Positions 53,425-61,485 of a DNA stretch of 61,485 nucleotides are shown piece after piece. Position 1 is the stretch's first letter. Every line of letters begins with the position of its first letter. The notes beneath the pieces are model-generated. The model saw nothing but the letters and a program-made list of their open reading frames with translations. It ran no database searches and was not told where the DNA came from. The stretch is from Granulicatella balaenopterae (lineage in GTDB: Bacteria > Bacillota > Bacilli > Lactobacillales > Aerococcaceae), in NCBI RefSeq assembly GCF_900111135.1, contig NZ_FOGF01000009.1, positions 1 through 61,485 on the forward strand, given 5' to 3'. Both the position numbers and the translations under genes were made by a program.

Positions 53425-54447
53425 ATGGAAGTAGTGGGAGTCTATCAAGGTCAAAAAGTTGTCCGTTATGTATTGCAGACAGCGACTGGTTATCAATTAG
53501 TGGTATTGAATTATGGTGCAACAATTGTTAAGTTTCTAACTCCTGATAAGGATGGGAAGTTTAAAAATATTATTGTTGCTTCAGAAGATGTTGCAGAATA
53601 TTTTGATAATGCGCCTAAATGGGGAGCTGCAATTGGCCCGGTGGCTGGTAGGATTGCTGGCGGTAAAGTGACAATTGATGGAAAAGATTATCAATTAGAG
53701 CAAAATTTGTTAGGTCATCATTTGCATAGTGGCAGTATTGGATTTAGTGAGACGGTCTTTAAGGTGAGTGATTTACAAGAGAATTCTATTACATTTTATA
53801 GCGAAAAAGCCGACAGAATAGGGAATTATCCTGGTAATCTAAAGACGTGGATTAGCTATACTTTAAGTGATACTGGGGCGTTAACGATTGATTATAAGAT
53901 AACAACCGACAAGGCAACCATTGTGAACCCAACGAATCATAGTTATTTTAATTTAACTGGTGATTTTAGAACAACGATTTTAGATCATAAATTACAATTA
54001 GCGACGAAAGCCTTAGCAGCAATTGACCAGACAGGAGTACCGACTGGTGAGTTAGTGAAGGATAGTGCTGCATTAGAATTGATACGTCGTGGAATAAAAA
54101 TAAGCGAGCTTTTCCAAGAAGAACCCTTTAAAACAGCAGGTGGAATTGATCACCCATTTGTTTTAAATGATACAGCAACCATAAAAGTTGTTTTATCAGA
54201 AGCGACAACTGGCCGAACACTATCTGTAACAACAACCTCTCCAGCGATGGTTATCTATACCTCTAATGGCTATGATAATAAGACAAGTTTAAATGCTGAA
54301 AAGCCAATTGTACATAATGGGATTGCCTTAGAAACACAAATCTTACCAGATGCAATTCATCATGAAGGTTTTGGTGATATTATTTTGGCTGCTGGAAAAA
54401 CATTTAGATCACAAACCATTTACCAAGCAGGTTTATTACAAGAATAA
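53425..54447 (+). CDS. galM: Aldose 1-epimerase (galactose mutarotase)
   Basis: 340 residues, all-beta. NPTNHSYFNLTG carries the catalytic His, GLLGHHLHSG-like sequence (LLGHHLHSGS) an additional His, and GIALETQILPD the catalytic Glu. The enzyme interconverts alpha and beta hexoses. AGGAGG precedes the ATG. There are no galactose genes near, so it is probably used for general hexose metabolism. It is followed by tsaB after 16 bp. Confidence 0.92.
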   Translation: MEVVGVYQGQKVVRYVLQTATGYQLVVLNYGATIVKFLTPDKDGKFKNIIVASEDVAEYFDNAPKWGAAIGPVAGRIAGGKVTIDGKDYQLEQNLLGHHLHSGSIGFSETVFKVSDLQENSITFYSEKADRIGNYPGNLKTWISYTLSDTGALTIDYKITTDKATIVNPTNHSYFNLTGDFRTTILDHKLQLATKALAAIDQTGVPTGELVKDSAALELIRRGIKISELFQEEPFKTAGGIDHPFVLNDTATIKVVLSEATTGRTLSVTTTSPAMVIYTSNGYDNKTSLNAEKPIVHNGIALETQILPDAIHHEGFGDIILAAGKTFRSQTIYQAGLLQE

Positions 54448-54463
54448 GAGAAAGGAGGAGCCT

Positions 54464-55195
54464 ATGTTATTAGCAATCGATACATCAAATAAAACATTAG
54501 CAGTCGCTTTAGTCGATCAGTCTACTATCGTTGGTGAAACAATTATTGAAAATACTTTACAACATAGCACACAACTAATGCCAACTATTGAAGAATTATT
54601 AAAAGCTAGTCAGACAAACATTAAAGCTATCGACAAAATTGTAGTCGCACAAGGACCAGGATCATATACAGGCTTACGTATTGGTATTACTGTCGCTAAA
54701 ACATTAGCAGTCGCATTAAAGAAACCATTAGTAGCGGTCTCAAGTTTAGCAGTCATTGCTGGGAATTGTCCTAAAGAAGAAGTAGGCGATCGATTGATTA
54801 TTCCATTCTTTGATGCTCGTCGTAAAAATATCTTTACTGGCGCTTATCAATATGATGCAAAGGGGCATTTAGTAGAAGCACTTCCAGAACGCCATATTAG
54901 TTTAGCGACTTGGTTAGAGTATTTAGCAGCGAATGATGAAGCATATTATTTTGTAGGGAAATTACCACAAGAATGCTACGAGGAAATTAAGGACGCATTA
55001 GGTGAAAAAGTAAGTTTTGCAACCGCACCTCAAGCTATTCCAAGTGCTCAAACATTAGCTTTATTAGGGCAAAACCAAGCCCCAGTTGATGCGCACACTT
55101 TTGTACCCGTCTATTTAAAATTAGCAGAAGCAGAAGAAGTTTGGTTAGCCAAAAATCCTGATTCTGAGGTGACTACTTATGTGGAGCGCATTTAA
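54464..55195 (+). CDS. tsaB: tRNA threonylcarbamoyladenosine synthesis protein TsaB
   Basis: 243 residues, ASKHA fold without its own catalysis. LLAIDTSNKTLAVAL at the N-terminus and VVAQGPGSYTGLRIGITVAKTLA are diagnostic. It is the scaffold of TsaD in t6A synthesis. The frame opens well upstream inside galM, but AAAGGAGG directs ATG 54464. It overlaps the next gene by 17 bp. TsaE is encoded at 33326-33814 and TsaD at 56281-57312. Confidence 0.95.
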   Translation: MLLAIDTSNKTLAVALVDQSTIVGETIIENTLQHSTQLMPTIEELLKASQTNIKAIDKIVVAQGPGSYTGLRIGITVAKTLAVALKKPLVAVSSLAVIAGNCPKEEVGDRLIIPFFDARRKNIFTGAYQYDAKGHLVEALPERHISLATWLEYLAANDEAYYFVGKLPQECYEEIKDALGEKVSFATAPQAIPSAQTLALLGQNQAPVDAHTFVPVYLKLAEAEEVWLAKNPDSEVTTYVERI

Positions 55196-55781
55196 AATAG
55201 TGATGCAAAAACTTATGCATCAAATGATTGATGGAATGTATATGGATGAGGAGGATTATCAACTACTTAGAAGGCGATTAGCTTTTACTGGTAGGTTGGT
55301 TCCTCTTTATTCGGGAGAAGAAGCATTCATGCGTTTGGCTAAAAGAGAAGAGTATGGGGATATTTTTCGACTGGAGCAATTAGCTTATGACGGCAAATCT
55401 CCATGGCATAAAGAGATGTTTTATAAGGATTTGAACCGTAATCCACGTACAATTTATATTATTATGGAGTATAATGGTGAGAAAATTGCTTTTTTGGGTG
55501 CTAGAACAACTGATGGGTATGATCTTCATATTAGTAATATTTGTGTATTGCCCCAGTATCGCTGTTTAGGATGTGCTAGTGCATTAATTGTCCAGTTAGT
55601 GCAGTTTGCTGAAATTTTAGCAAAAAAAGAAATCACATTAGAAGTTCGTCAATCAAATAGTAAAGCCATTCGACTCTATCAAAGAATGGGCTTTATCAAA
55701 ACCGGTATTAAACCAGAGTACTATCAGCCAGAAAAGGAGGATGCAATTGAAATGACATTTGAATTACAAAGAGCTCTATGA
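55179..55781 (+). CDS. GNAT acetyltransferase, RimI-like (first copy)
   Basis: 200 residues. Residues ~1-65 are an N-terminal extension; the GNAT domain (~65-200) has ICVLPQYRCLGCASALIVQL (acetyl-CoA loop) and TLEVRQSNSKAIRLYQRMGF. GAGGTG lies 7 nt before ATG 55179, within tsaB. It overlaps the following acetyltransferase by 4 bp. It is probably a RimI paralogue; substrate unknown. Confidence 0.85.
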   Translation: MWSAFKIVMQKLMHQMIDGMYMDEEDYQLLRRRLAFTGRLVPLYSGEEAFMRLAKREEYGDIFRLEQLAYDGKSPWHKEMFYKDLNRNPRTIYIIMEYNGEKIAFLGARTTDGYDLHISNICVLPQYRCLGCASALIVQLVQFAEILAKKEITLEVRQSNSKAIRLYQRMGFIKTGIKPEYYQPEKEDAIEMTFELQRAL

Positions 55782-56254
55782 TTGAAACAACACAAAAATC
55801 GTATTCATTTCAACGCTTATTACCTACTAATCGGCAAAAATTAGCGAAAAATATTTATCACTTAGTACAGGATAATTATCAAGTAGCTTCAAATTGGACA
55901 GTTGCTGGATTTGAATCAGATTTACAAGAAGAATCAAATAAGTATTATGGCGTTTATTATGCGGAAGAATTGGTCGGCTTTGTAGCTTATCAAGTGGTCT
56001 TGGATGAAGCGACGATTACCAATATTGTGGTGGAAAAAGAGCATCAACAAAATGGTTTGGCGACTTCATTATGGCAAAAGTCCCAAAAAGATTTAGAAGA
56101 AAAGGGGATTGAGACCGTCTTTTTAGAAGTACGTGAATCAAATCTTGCTGCTAGGCAGTTCTATCAATCAACTGGCTTTGAATCTTATTATCGTCGTAAA
56201 GACTATTATCATGAGCCAAAAGAGGATGCTATTTTATACCGATATGATATCTAA
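55778..56254 (+). CDS. rimI: Ribosomal-protein-S18-alanine N-acetyltransferase (RimI, second copy)
   Basis: 158 residues with the compact RimI layout: ITNIVVEKEHQQNGLATSLW and VFLEVRESNLAARQFYQSTGF. It acetylates the N-terminus of ribosomal protein S18 in bacteria; gene order tsaB-rimI-tsaD supports this call. The ATG overlaps the stop of the preceding acetyltransferase. Confidence 0.88.
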   Translation: MIETTQKSYSFQRLLPTNRQKLAKNIYHLVQDNYQVASNWTVAGFESDLQEESNKYYGVYYAEELVGFVAYQVVLDEATITNIVVEKEHQQNGLATSLWQKSQKDLEEKGIETVFLEVRESNLAARQFYQSTGFESYYRRKDYYHEPKEDAILYRYDI

Positions 56255-56280
56255 TATAGAAATGAAGAAGGTGAAAAAAT

Positions 56281-57312
56281 ATGAATAAAGAAGAAAGCAA
56301 AAAGACATTGATTTTAGCGATTGAATCAAGTTGCGATGAGACAAGTGCGGCGGTTATTGAGAATGGGCGTGTGATTAAATCAAATATTGTTGCTTCACAA
56401 ATTAAGTCACATATGCGTTTTGGGGGTGTTGTGCCAGAGATTGCTAGTCGTCATCACGTTGAACAAATCACGCAAATTATCGAAGAATCATTAGCGGAAG
56501 CTGAAGTTACTCTAGATGACCTGGATGCGATTGCGACAACTTATGGTCCTGGCTTAGTAGGGGCTTTGTTGATTGGGATTTCTTCAGCCAAAGCTTTAGC
56601 ATTAGCTAGTGGTAAGCCATTAATTGCGGTGAATCATATGGCTGGACATATTTATGCTAATCAATTAGTAGAAGAATTAAGCTTTCCATTAATGGCTTTA
56701 GTGGTTAGTGGTGGACATACGGAATTAGTCTATATGCCAGAAGATGGTGTCTTTGAGATTATTGGTGAGACTCGTGATGATGCGGCTGGTGAAGCTTATG
56801 ATAAGATTGGTCGTATTTTAAACTTACCATATCCAGGTGGTAAGAAGATGGATGAATTAGCACATATGGGGCAAGACGTTTATCATTTCCCACGTGCGAT
56901 GATTCGTGAAGACAATCTTGATTTTAGCTTTAGTGGATTAAAATCAGCGGTGATTAATCATGTGCATAATGCCAAGCAAAAAGGTACAGAGATTGTACCA
57001 GAAGACTTAGCTGCTAGTTTTCAAGCAAGTGTTGTCGAAGTTTTAACGACTAAAACAGCTAAAGCTCTAGAACAGTATCCTGTGAAGCAATTAGTATTAG
57101 CAGGAGGCGTTGCAGCTAATAAAGGATTGCGTACAGCTCTAGGTGAATTAATGGCAGAAAAGTATCCAAGTGTTCGCTTTTCAATTCCACCATTATCACT
57201 TTGCGGGGATAATGCAGCTATGATTGGAGCAGCAGCTTATACTGAATATTGTAAGGGGCATTTTGCTTCCAATGATTTGAATGCAGTTCCAGGATTAGAA
57301 TTAGGAGAATAA
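56281..57312 (+). CDS. tsaD: tRNA N6-adenosine threonylcarbamoyltransferase TsaD
   Basis: 343 residues. The metal-binding histidines are in [12 protein letters not shown] (near residue 115), with [24 protein letters not shown] and [11 protein letters not shown]. It transfers threonylcarbamoyl to A37 of tRNA. GAAGGTG upstream of the ATG. Last gene of the galM/tsaB cluster, followed by a strong terminator. Confidence 0.97.
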   Translation: MNKEESKKTLILAIESSCDETSAAVIENGRVIKSNIVASQIKSHMRFGGVVPEIASRHHVEQITQIIEESLAEAEVTLDDLDAIATTYGPGLVGALLIGISSAKALALASGKPLIAVNHMAGHIYANQLVEELSFPLMALVVSGGHTELVYMPEDGVFEIIGETRDDAAGEAYDKIGRILNLPYPGGKKMDELAHMGQDVYHFPRAMIREDNLDFSFSGLKSAVINHVHNAKQKGTEIVPEDLAASFQASVVEVLTTKTAKALEQYPVKQLVLAGGVAANKGLRTALGELMAEKYPSVRFSIPPLSLCGDNAAMIGAAAYTEYCKGHFASNDLNAVPGLELGE

Positions 57313-57317
57313 TAACG

Positions 57318-57349
57318 AGCCTTTAACCTTAGTGTTAAGGGCTTTTTTT
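57318..57349 (+). terminator. Terminator of the tsaB-rimI-tsaD cluster
   Basis: AGCCTTTAAC (57318-57327) pairs with GTTAAGGGCT (57333-57342), followed by T7. Confidence 0.9.
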
Positions 57350-57465
57350 GGTGTGAAAATATGAAAACAGTTTGCTAAGCGCTATGATTTGTTACGAGCT
57401 ATTTATAAGGTTATTACTTAAATGTGAAGTAGGAATGTCTGATAAAAAGTATATATTAAAAAATA

Positions 57466-57571
57466 ATTAAGACGTATTAAAATGGGTTGATTTTAAATAA
57501 GACATACTATATCATATAATTAATAAATAAAACGTATTATTTAAATCGATTTTTCCAATAAAACGTATTAA
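57466..57571 (+). promoter_or_regulatory. Operator array and promoter of ppdK
   Basis: Four ATAAGACGTATTA-type boxes: 57466-57480, 57497-57510, 57527-57540 and 57558-57571. Their conserved C residues (57473, 57503, 57533 and 57564) are 30, 30 and 31 bp apart, about three helical turns. A weaker copy begins at 57442. A promoter TTGATT (57487-57492), 17-bp spacer, TATCAT (57510-57515) contains the second box. The same motif lies in front of the CcpN-like gene. Confidence 0.8.
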
Positions 57572-57586
57572 TAAGGAGTGTTAAAG

Positions 57587-60199
57587 GTGAAAAGAGTATA
57601 TGATTTCCGTGAAGGTCAAGCGTCAATGAACCAATTATTAGGTGGTAAGGGTGCTAATTTAGCAGAGATGACTAATTTAGGTTTGCCAGTACCAACTGGA
57701 TTTACCATTACAACTAGTGCTTGTATGGAATATTTAGAAAAAGCTCAAGGTTTAACAACAGCATTAATGCAAGAAATTAATGCAGCCATTTGCCGTTTAG
57801 AGGAAAGAACAGGTAAAGGATTTGGAGATAGTAAGAATTTATTATTAGTATCTGTGCGTAGTGGGGCTAGAGTGTCAATGCCTGGAATGATGGATACCAT
57901 TTTGAATTTGGGTTTAAATGATCAAACAGTTGAAAGTTTTGCCGAAAAGACTTCACTAGCATTTGCTTATGATTGTTATCGTCGCTTATTACAAATGTTT
58001 GCAGATGTCGTATATGGCATTAGTCCACAATATTTTGCAAGTGAGATTGAAGAATTAGAGATGACTTATCATAAAGATTTATTAGATTTTAATCAAAAAG
58101 AATTTGCTGAATTAATCACTCGTTTTAAAAAAATATATACAGATAATGGCCAAATTTTCCCACAAGAACCAGTTGATCAATTAACAGAAGCTGTACAATC
58201 AGTTTTTAAATCTTGGAATAATCACCGTGCACAAGTCTATCGTCGTTTGCATAAGATTCCGAATGATTGGGGTACTGCTGTCAATGTGCAAGAAATGGTC
58301 TTTGGAAATAGCGGAGCAAATAGTGGGACTGGTGTAGCATTCACTCGTAATCCAGCAACTGGTGAAGCTAAAGTGTATGGCGAATTTTTAAGTAATGCAC
58401 AAGGAGAAGATATTGTTGCAGGAATTCGCACCCCAGAAAAGATTAGTGAATTAGCTGATTCAATGCCTAAAGTGTATCAAGAATTTACAGAAGTTTGTAA
58501 GCGTCTGGAAGCACATTACTTAGATATGCAAGATATTGAATTCACTGTTGAAAATGGCAAATTATATTTATTACAGACACGTACCGGTAAACGTACTGCT
58601 AAAGCCACTGTTAAGATTGTTGTGGATTTAGTTCGTGAAGGTGTTATTTCAAAAGAAGAAGGCCTAATGCGTGTTAAACCAGAATTATTAAATCAATTAT
58701 TACATCCAGTCTTTTCACCAAAAGCTTTAAAAGTAGTTGATATCTTAGCAAAAGGTCTACCAGCAAGTCCAGGGGCAGCAACTGGTAAGGTTGTCTTTAC
58801 AGCAACTCGTGCTAAAGAATTAACGGAATTAGGTGAAAAAGTTATCTTAGTGCGTCAAGAGACATCTCCTGAAGATATTGAAGGAATGGTCTTAAGTCAA
58901 GCTATTGTAACGAGTCGTGGTGGGTTAACTAGTCATGCAGCGGTAGTCGCTCGAGGCTTAGGAACTTGTTGTGTAGTTGGGTGTGGCGATTTACAGGTGG
59001 ATGAACAAAAGGGAGAATTTCATGTTCATGGAAAGACATATACAGAAGGTCAAGCAATTTCTGTTAATGGGAATACTGGTGAATTATATCTAGGAATTAT
59101 TGAAACGGAATTAATGGAAGTGGATGAAACTTTCTATACATTAATGACTTGGGCGGATGAAGTTAGTCAATTAGGAGTATGTGCCAATGCGGAAACCGTT
59201 AAAGATTTAACAACCGCTCTTCAATTTGGAGCAAAAGGTGTTGGCTTAGCACGTACGGAGCATATGTTCTTTGCATCTGAACGTCTATTGGAGATGCGTC
59301 GAATGATTTTAGCTGAGACTCCTGAAGAAAAACAACAAGCTTTAGCAACCTTGTTAAGTTATCAACAACAAGATTTCTATGATATGTTTGCGATTACTAA
59401 AGAAAAATCATTAATCGTCCGCTTATTAGATCCACCAATGCATGAATTTTTACCACAAACAGAAAAAGACATTATTGAAGTGGCCGATAGTCTTGCTAAA
59501 CCGGTCACTAAAGTCAAAGAAATGATTGCAACATTACATGAAACAAATCCAATGCTAGGCCATCGTGGTTGTCGCTTAGGGATTACTGAACCAGGAATCT
59601 ATCAAATGCAAGCAGAAGCGATTATTCGTAGTTGTATTGCTCTAACAAAAGCAGGAATTAGTGTTAAACCAAAAATTATGATTCCGTTAATTGGTGGAGT
59701 AGCAGAATTAGTAGCGACTAAAACCATTATTGTCGAACGAATTAATGAATTATTTGCTGAACTAAACAGTGAAATCCCATACGAAATCGGTACGATGATT
59801 GAGATTCCTCGCGCTTGTTTAATTGCTGACAAATTAGCCGAACATGTTGATTTCTTTAGTTTTGGTACGAATGACTTAACGCAATTAACATATGGTTATT
59901 CAAGAGATGATGTAGCGAAATTTATGCCAGAATATATTGAAAAACATATCTTGCCACATGATCCATTCCAAACAGTTGATGAGGAAGGAGTGGGTGAGTT
60001 AATGCGCATTGCTGTCGAAAAAGGCCGTCAGACTAATCCAAGTTTAAGCATTGGGGTTTGTGGTGAAGTTGGTGGTGACCCAGATTCAATCCAAGTTTTC
60101 CAAAAGATTAAAGTTGATTATGTTTCTTGTTCACCATACCGAATTCCATTAGCTCGTTTAAGCGTAGCCCAAGCAGCTATTCAAGCAAAACAAAGGTAG
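57587..60199 (+). CDS. ppdK: Pyruvate, phosphate dikinase
   Basis: 870 residues, interconverting pyruvate, ATP and phosphate with PEP, AMP and PPi. The phosphohistidine is His450 in GGLTSHAAVVARGLG; Thr448 is the position controlled by PpsR-type regulators in other species. The catalytic Cys825 is in GVCGEVGGDP, and GGKGANLAEMTNLGLPVPTG is the ATP-grasp start. The frame opens at GTG 57578, part of AAGGAG; GTG 57587 lies 8 nt after it. The gene is followed by a CcpN-like regulator that shares operators with it. Confidence 0.96.
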   Translation: MKRVYDFREGQASMNQLLGGKGANLAEMTNLGLPVPTGFTITTSACMEYLEKAQGLTTALMQEINAAICRLEERTGKGFGDSKNLLLVSVRSGARVSMPGMMDTILNLGLNDQTVESFAEKTSLAFAYDCYRRLLQMFADVVYGISPQYFASEIEELEMTYHKDLLDFNQKEFAELITRFKKIYTDNGQIFPQEPVDQLTEAVQSVFKSWNNHRAQVYRRLHKIPNDWGTAVNVQEMVFGNSGANSGTGVAFTRNPATGEAKVYGEFLSNAQGEDIVAGIRTPEKISELADSMPKVYQEFTEVCKRLEAHYLDMQDIEFTVENGKLYLLQTRTGKRTAKATVKIVVDLVREGVISKEEGLMRVKPELLNQLLHPVFSPKALKVVDILAKGLPASPGAATGKVVFTATRAKELTELGEKVILVRQETSPEDIEGMVLSQAIVTSRGGLTSHAAVVARGLGTCCVVGCGDLQVDEQKGEFHVHGKTYTEGQAISVNGNTGELYLGIIETELMEVDETFYTLMTWADEVSQLGVCANAETVKDLTTALQFGAKGVGLARTEHMFFASERLLEMRRMILAETPEEKQQALATLLSYQQQDFYDMFAITKEKSLIVRLLDPPMHEFLPQTEKDIIEVADSLAKPVTKVKEMIATLHETNPMLGHRGCRLGITEPGIYQMQAEAIIRSCIALTKAGISVKPKIMIPLIGGVAELVATKTIIVERINELFAELNSEIPYEIGTMIEIPRACLIADKLAEHVDFFSFGTNDLTQLTYGYSRDDVAKFMPEYIEKHILPHDPFQTVDEEGVGELMRIAVEKGRQTNPSLSIGVCGEVGGDPDSIQVFQKIKVDYVSCSPYRIPLARLSVAQAAIQAKQR

Positions 60200-60255
60200 A
60201 CTCTTAAGAAATTATGAAGAAATGCTATAAGCTAGTATTTCATAAGGGGTTCGCC

Positions 60256-60301
60256 TTGTTTCTTAATAAGACGTATAATATAATGGAATTATACGTCATA
60301 T
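60256..60301 (+). promoter_or_regulatory. Promoter and inverted operator pair of the CcpN-like regulator
   Basis: TTGTTT (60256-60261), 17-bp spacer, TATAAT (60279-60284). One operator, ATAAGACGTATAAT (60266-60279), lies in the spacer and a second, ATTATACGTCATAT (60288-60301), is its inverted partner over the start site. This placement fits autorepression. Confidence 0.75.
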
Positions 60302-60319
60302 ACAGAAAGAGGATTTATC

Positions 60320-60943
60320 GTGGAATTTTCAGAAAGACAGAAAAAAATTATCCAAATTGTAAAAGAAAATGAGCCTATTACAGGTAGTGAGATTGCCGCA
60401 AAATTAGGTTTATCTAAGCCGACTTTGCGCAGTGATTTAGCATTATTGACGATGACTGAAGTTTTAACTGCCCGCCAAAAAGTAGGGTATATTTATGCTG
60501 GTAAAGCTAGTGAACCCATCTTACAAAATCATTTATATGAATGTCGTGTTGAGGATTTGATGATTGCGCCAGTCTTTATCACATCAGAAGATACATTGAA
60601 AAATGCGGTGACAGAATTATTTATCCGTGATGTTGGATCATTGTATGTTATTAATGAAGAAAAGGAATTAATCGGTATTTTATCGCGCAAAGATTTATTG
60701 CGAGCAAGCTTGAATAATACTGATGATCATATTCCGGTAGCGATGATTATGACTCGTATGCCAAATATCGTGACGATTACTAAGGAGAAAAGTGTCTTAG
60801 AGGCGGGGGATTTAATTATGAGTCGCGAAATAGATTCATTGCCAGTCGTTGAAGCGGCTAATCCATTACATGTTATTGGAAAAGTTAGTAAGACCAATAT
60901 TATGAATTACTTCATTCAAGAAGGTAAAAAGGTGGAAGGCTAA
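60320..60943 (+). CDS. CcpN/YqzB-like HTH-CBS transcriptional regulator
   Basis: 207 residues. The N-terminal winged HTH (GSEIAAKLGLSKPTLRSDLALL) is followed by two CBS domains (~residues 75-200, with MIAPVFITSEDTLKNAVTEL and MTRMPNIVTITKEKSVLEA) that usually bind adenine nucleotides. CcpN-type proteins repress gluconeogenic genes in Bacillus. Here it lies 120 bp after ppdK with shared operators, so ppdK is the likely target and the regulator is probably autoregulated. GTG start with AGAGGA upstream. Confidence 0.92.
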   Translation: MEFSERQKKIIQIVKENEPITGSEIAAKLGLSKPTLRSDLALLTMTEVLTARQKVGYIYAGKASEPILQNHLYECRVEDLMIAPVFITSEDTLKNAVTELFIRDVGSLYVINEEKELIGILSRKDLLRASLNNTDDHIPVAMIMTRMPNIVTITKEKSVLEAGDLIMSREIDSLPVVEAANPLHVIGKVSKTNIMNYFIQEGKKVEG

Positions 60944-61010
60944 ATGACAAAACAAATACTAAACCAAATAACTAGTGATACAAAAGAAGTAACATTATTC
61001 ATTTTAAAAA
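60944..61010 (+). pseudogene. 5' remnant of a gene interrupted by the IS200/IS605 element (possible ppsR/yqfL)
   Basis: The ATG follows directly after the regulator stop, with GGTGG 8 nt upstream, and encodes TKQILNQITSDTKEVTLF before the sequence runs into the element; a stop occurs at 61049-61051. In several Firmicutes the gene after the ccpN-like gene codes for the PPDK regulatory kinase/phosphorylase, whose N-terminus contains an ISDS..E block. The ITSDTKEVT here is only a weak match, so identity is tentative. The rest is beyond the window. Confidence 0.35.
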
Positions 61011-61485
61011 TAGTGCCAAGAAATCTCCGAAGCTTTAGCTTCGTGGGATGAATTGTTGTATCAAGATATTTTTGATACAATCATTATTGAGGGATATAAA
61101 ATGAATTGTTGGAAAAGTGGAAGCCATAATAACTATTTGTTACAATATCATCTAATTTTTGTATGTAAATATAGAAAACGATTGCTATCAAATAAGTGTG
61201 TAGCAGATGATATCAAGTTATTATCACAATAAACATAAGGTCGTCATAAAATATGTCGAAACAGATAAAGACCATATACACTATATGATTGAAACAAGAC
61301 CGAATATAAACTTATCAAATCTTGTAAAGACAATAAAATCATATACAACATATACTATATGGAAAAAATATTCACACTTATTAAGAAAACATTTTTGGAA
61401 AGAAAAAACATTTTGGACTGATGGGTATTTTATTTGTTCAGTGGGAAATGTAAGTGAGGAAACCCTAAAAAAATATATAGAAAAG
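61011..61485 (+). mobile_element. IS200/IS605 family element, left part
   Basis: Left-end hairpin CGAAGC-TTTA-GCTTCG (61028-61043), then a second perfect 9-bp stem TTGTATCAA/TTGATACAA (61056-61080) of the kind that limits transposase translation or ends outside transcripts. A TnpA reading frame follows at 61101. The element has no terminal inverted repeats, as expected for this family. The right end and any tnpB lie beyond the window. The exact left boundary is uncertain (about 61000-61020). Confidence 0.75.
61101..61485 (+). pseudogene. tnpA: IS200/IS605 transposase TnpA with frameshift, cut by the window end
   Basis: The first part (from ATG 61101) gives HNNYLLQYHLIFVCKYRKR, the usual TnpA start, and stops at 61230-61232. 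From about 61210 the +1 frame continues with ETDKDHIHYMIE (HUH motif HIH), FWKEKTFWTDGYF and EETLKKYIEK (catalytic Tyr), and is still open at the last base. Compared with relatives, a few residues are missing between the two parts, so a small deletion with frameshift is likely. Self-transposition is not expected unless this is a sequencing error. Confidence 0.8.

Overview
The window is a low-GC chromosomal segment from a Firmicute, almost certainly a member of the Lactobacillales. Support for this: AT-rich intergenic DNA with strong GGAGG ribosome sites and GTG/TTG starts; T-box leaders, a PyrR attenuator, a CIRCE element, GlnR and LexA boxes; a PcsB/CwlO-like NlpC/P60 hydrolase; and a three-gene operon laid out like the enterococcal liaXYZ. 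I cannot name the genus. No rRNA, tRNA, CRISPR array or replication origin was found.

Layout. 1-470: the tail of an unknown gene, then ten ~40-bp tandem repeats. 510-6022: DMT permease, DegV, tyrosyl-tRNA synthetase with a Tyr T-box, and a secreted NlpC/P60 hydrolase behind a WalR-type box. 6138-8018: a compact two-gene cassette (ABC-type AAA ATPase plus small Toprim/RloB-like protein), the best candidate for a little-described defence system. 8087-14439: Zn alcohol dehydrogenase under a Rex-type operator, pcp, acpS-alr-serine hydrolase, and a PyrR-attenuated uracil permease. 14605-25114: MalY/PatB, a large GTPase, an Lrp regulator overlapping an aminotransferase, a heterodimeric ABC exporter with an oxidoreductase and an unlisted 57-residue gene, and rex. 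25117-30639: a small membrane protein, groES-groEL, an amino acid permease, and birA-bioY. 30817-38070: glutamine-type ABC transporter, tsaE, GNAT, mtnN, a cation exporter, glnR-glnA. 38232-46267: phosphatase, CPBP protein, yebC preceded by an unrecognised small gene, CobW, RlmA, the liaXYZ-like operon, a lipoprotein. 46352-57349: uvrA, a solute-binding lipoprotein behind a Tyr-rich leader-peptide attenuator, a DnaA-box cluster, proS with a Pro T-box, a membrane protein, galM, and tsaB-rimI-rimI-tsaD. 57466-61485: ppdK and a CcpN-like CBS regulator sharing a repeated operator, then an IS200/IS605-type element with a frameshifted transposase that appears to interrupt the next gene.

How genes work together. 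Many regulators sit in the same window as plausible targets: Rex with the adh operator, BirA with two biotin-type operators between birA-bioY and the divergent transporter, GlnR with the glnRA box, and the CcpN-like protein with ATAAGACGTATAAT-type boxes at ppdK and at its own promoter. Tyrosine appears to be sensed in two ways, by a T-box on tyrS and by a leader peptide ending YYYSYY on the solute-binding protein. TsaB, TsaD and TsaE belong to one tRNA modification (t6A) pathway.

Limits: all calls come from reading sequence and translations by eye. No database search, RNA folding or alignment was run. Promoters and operators are consensus matches.
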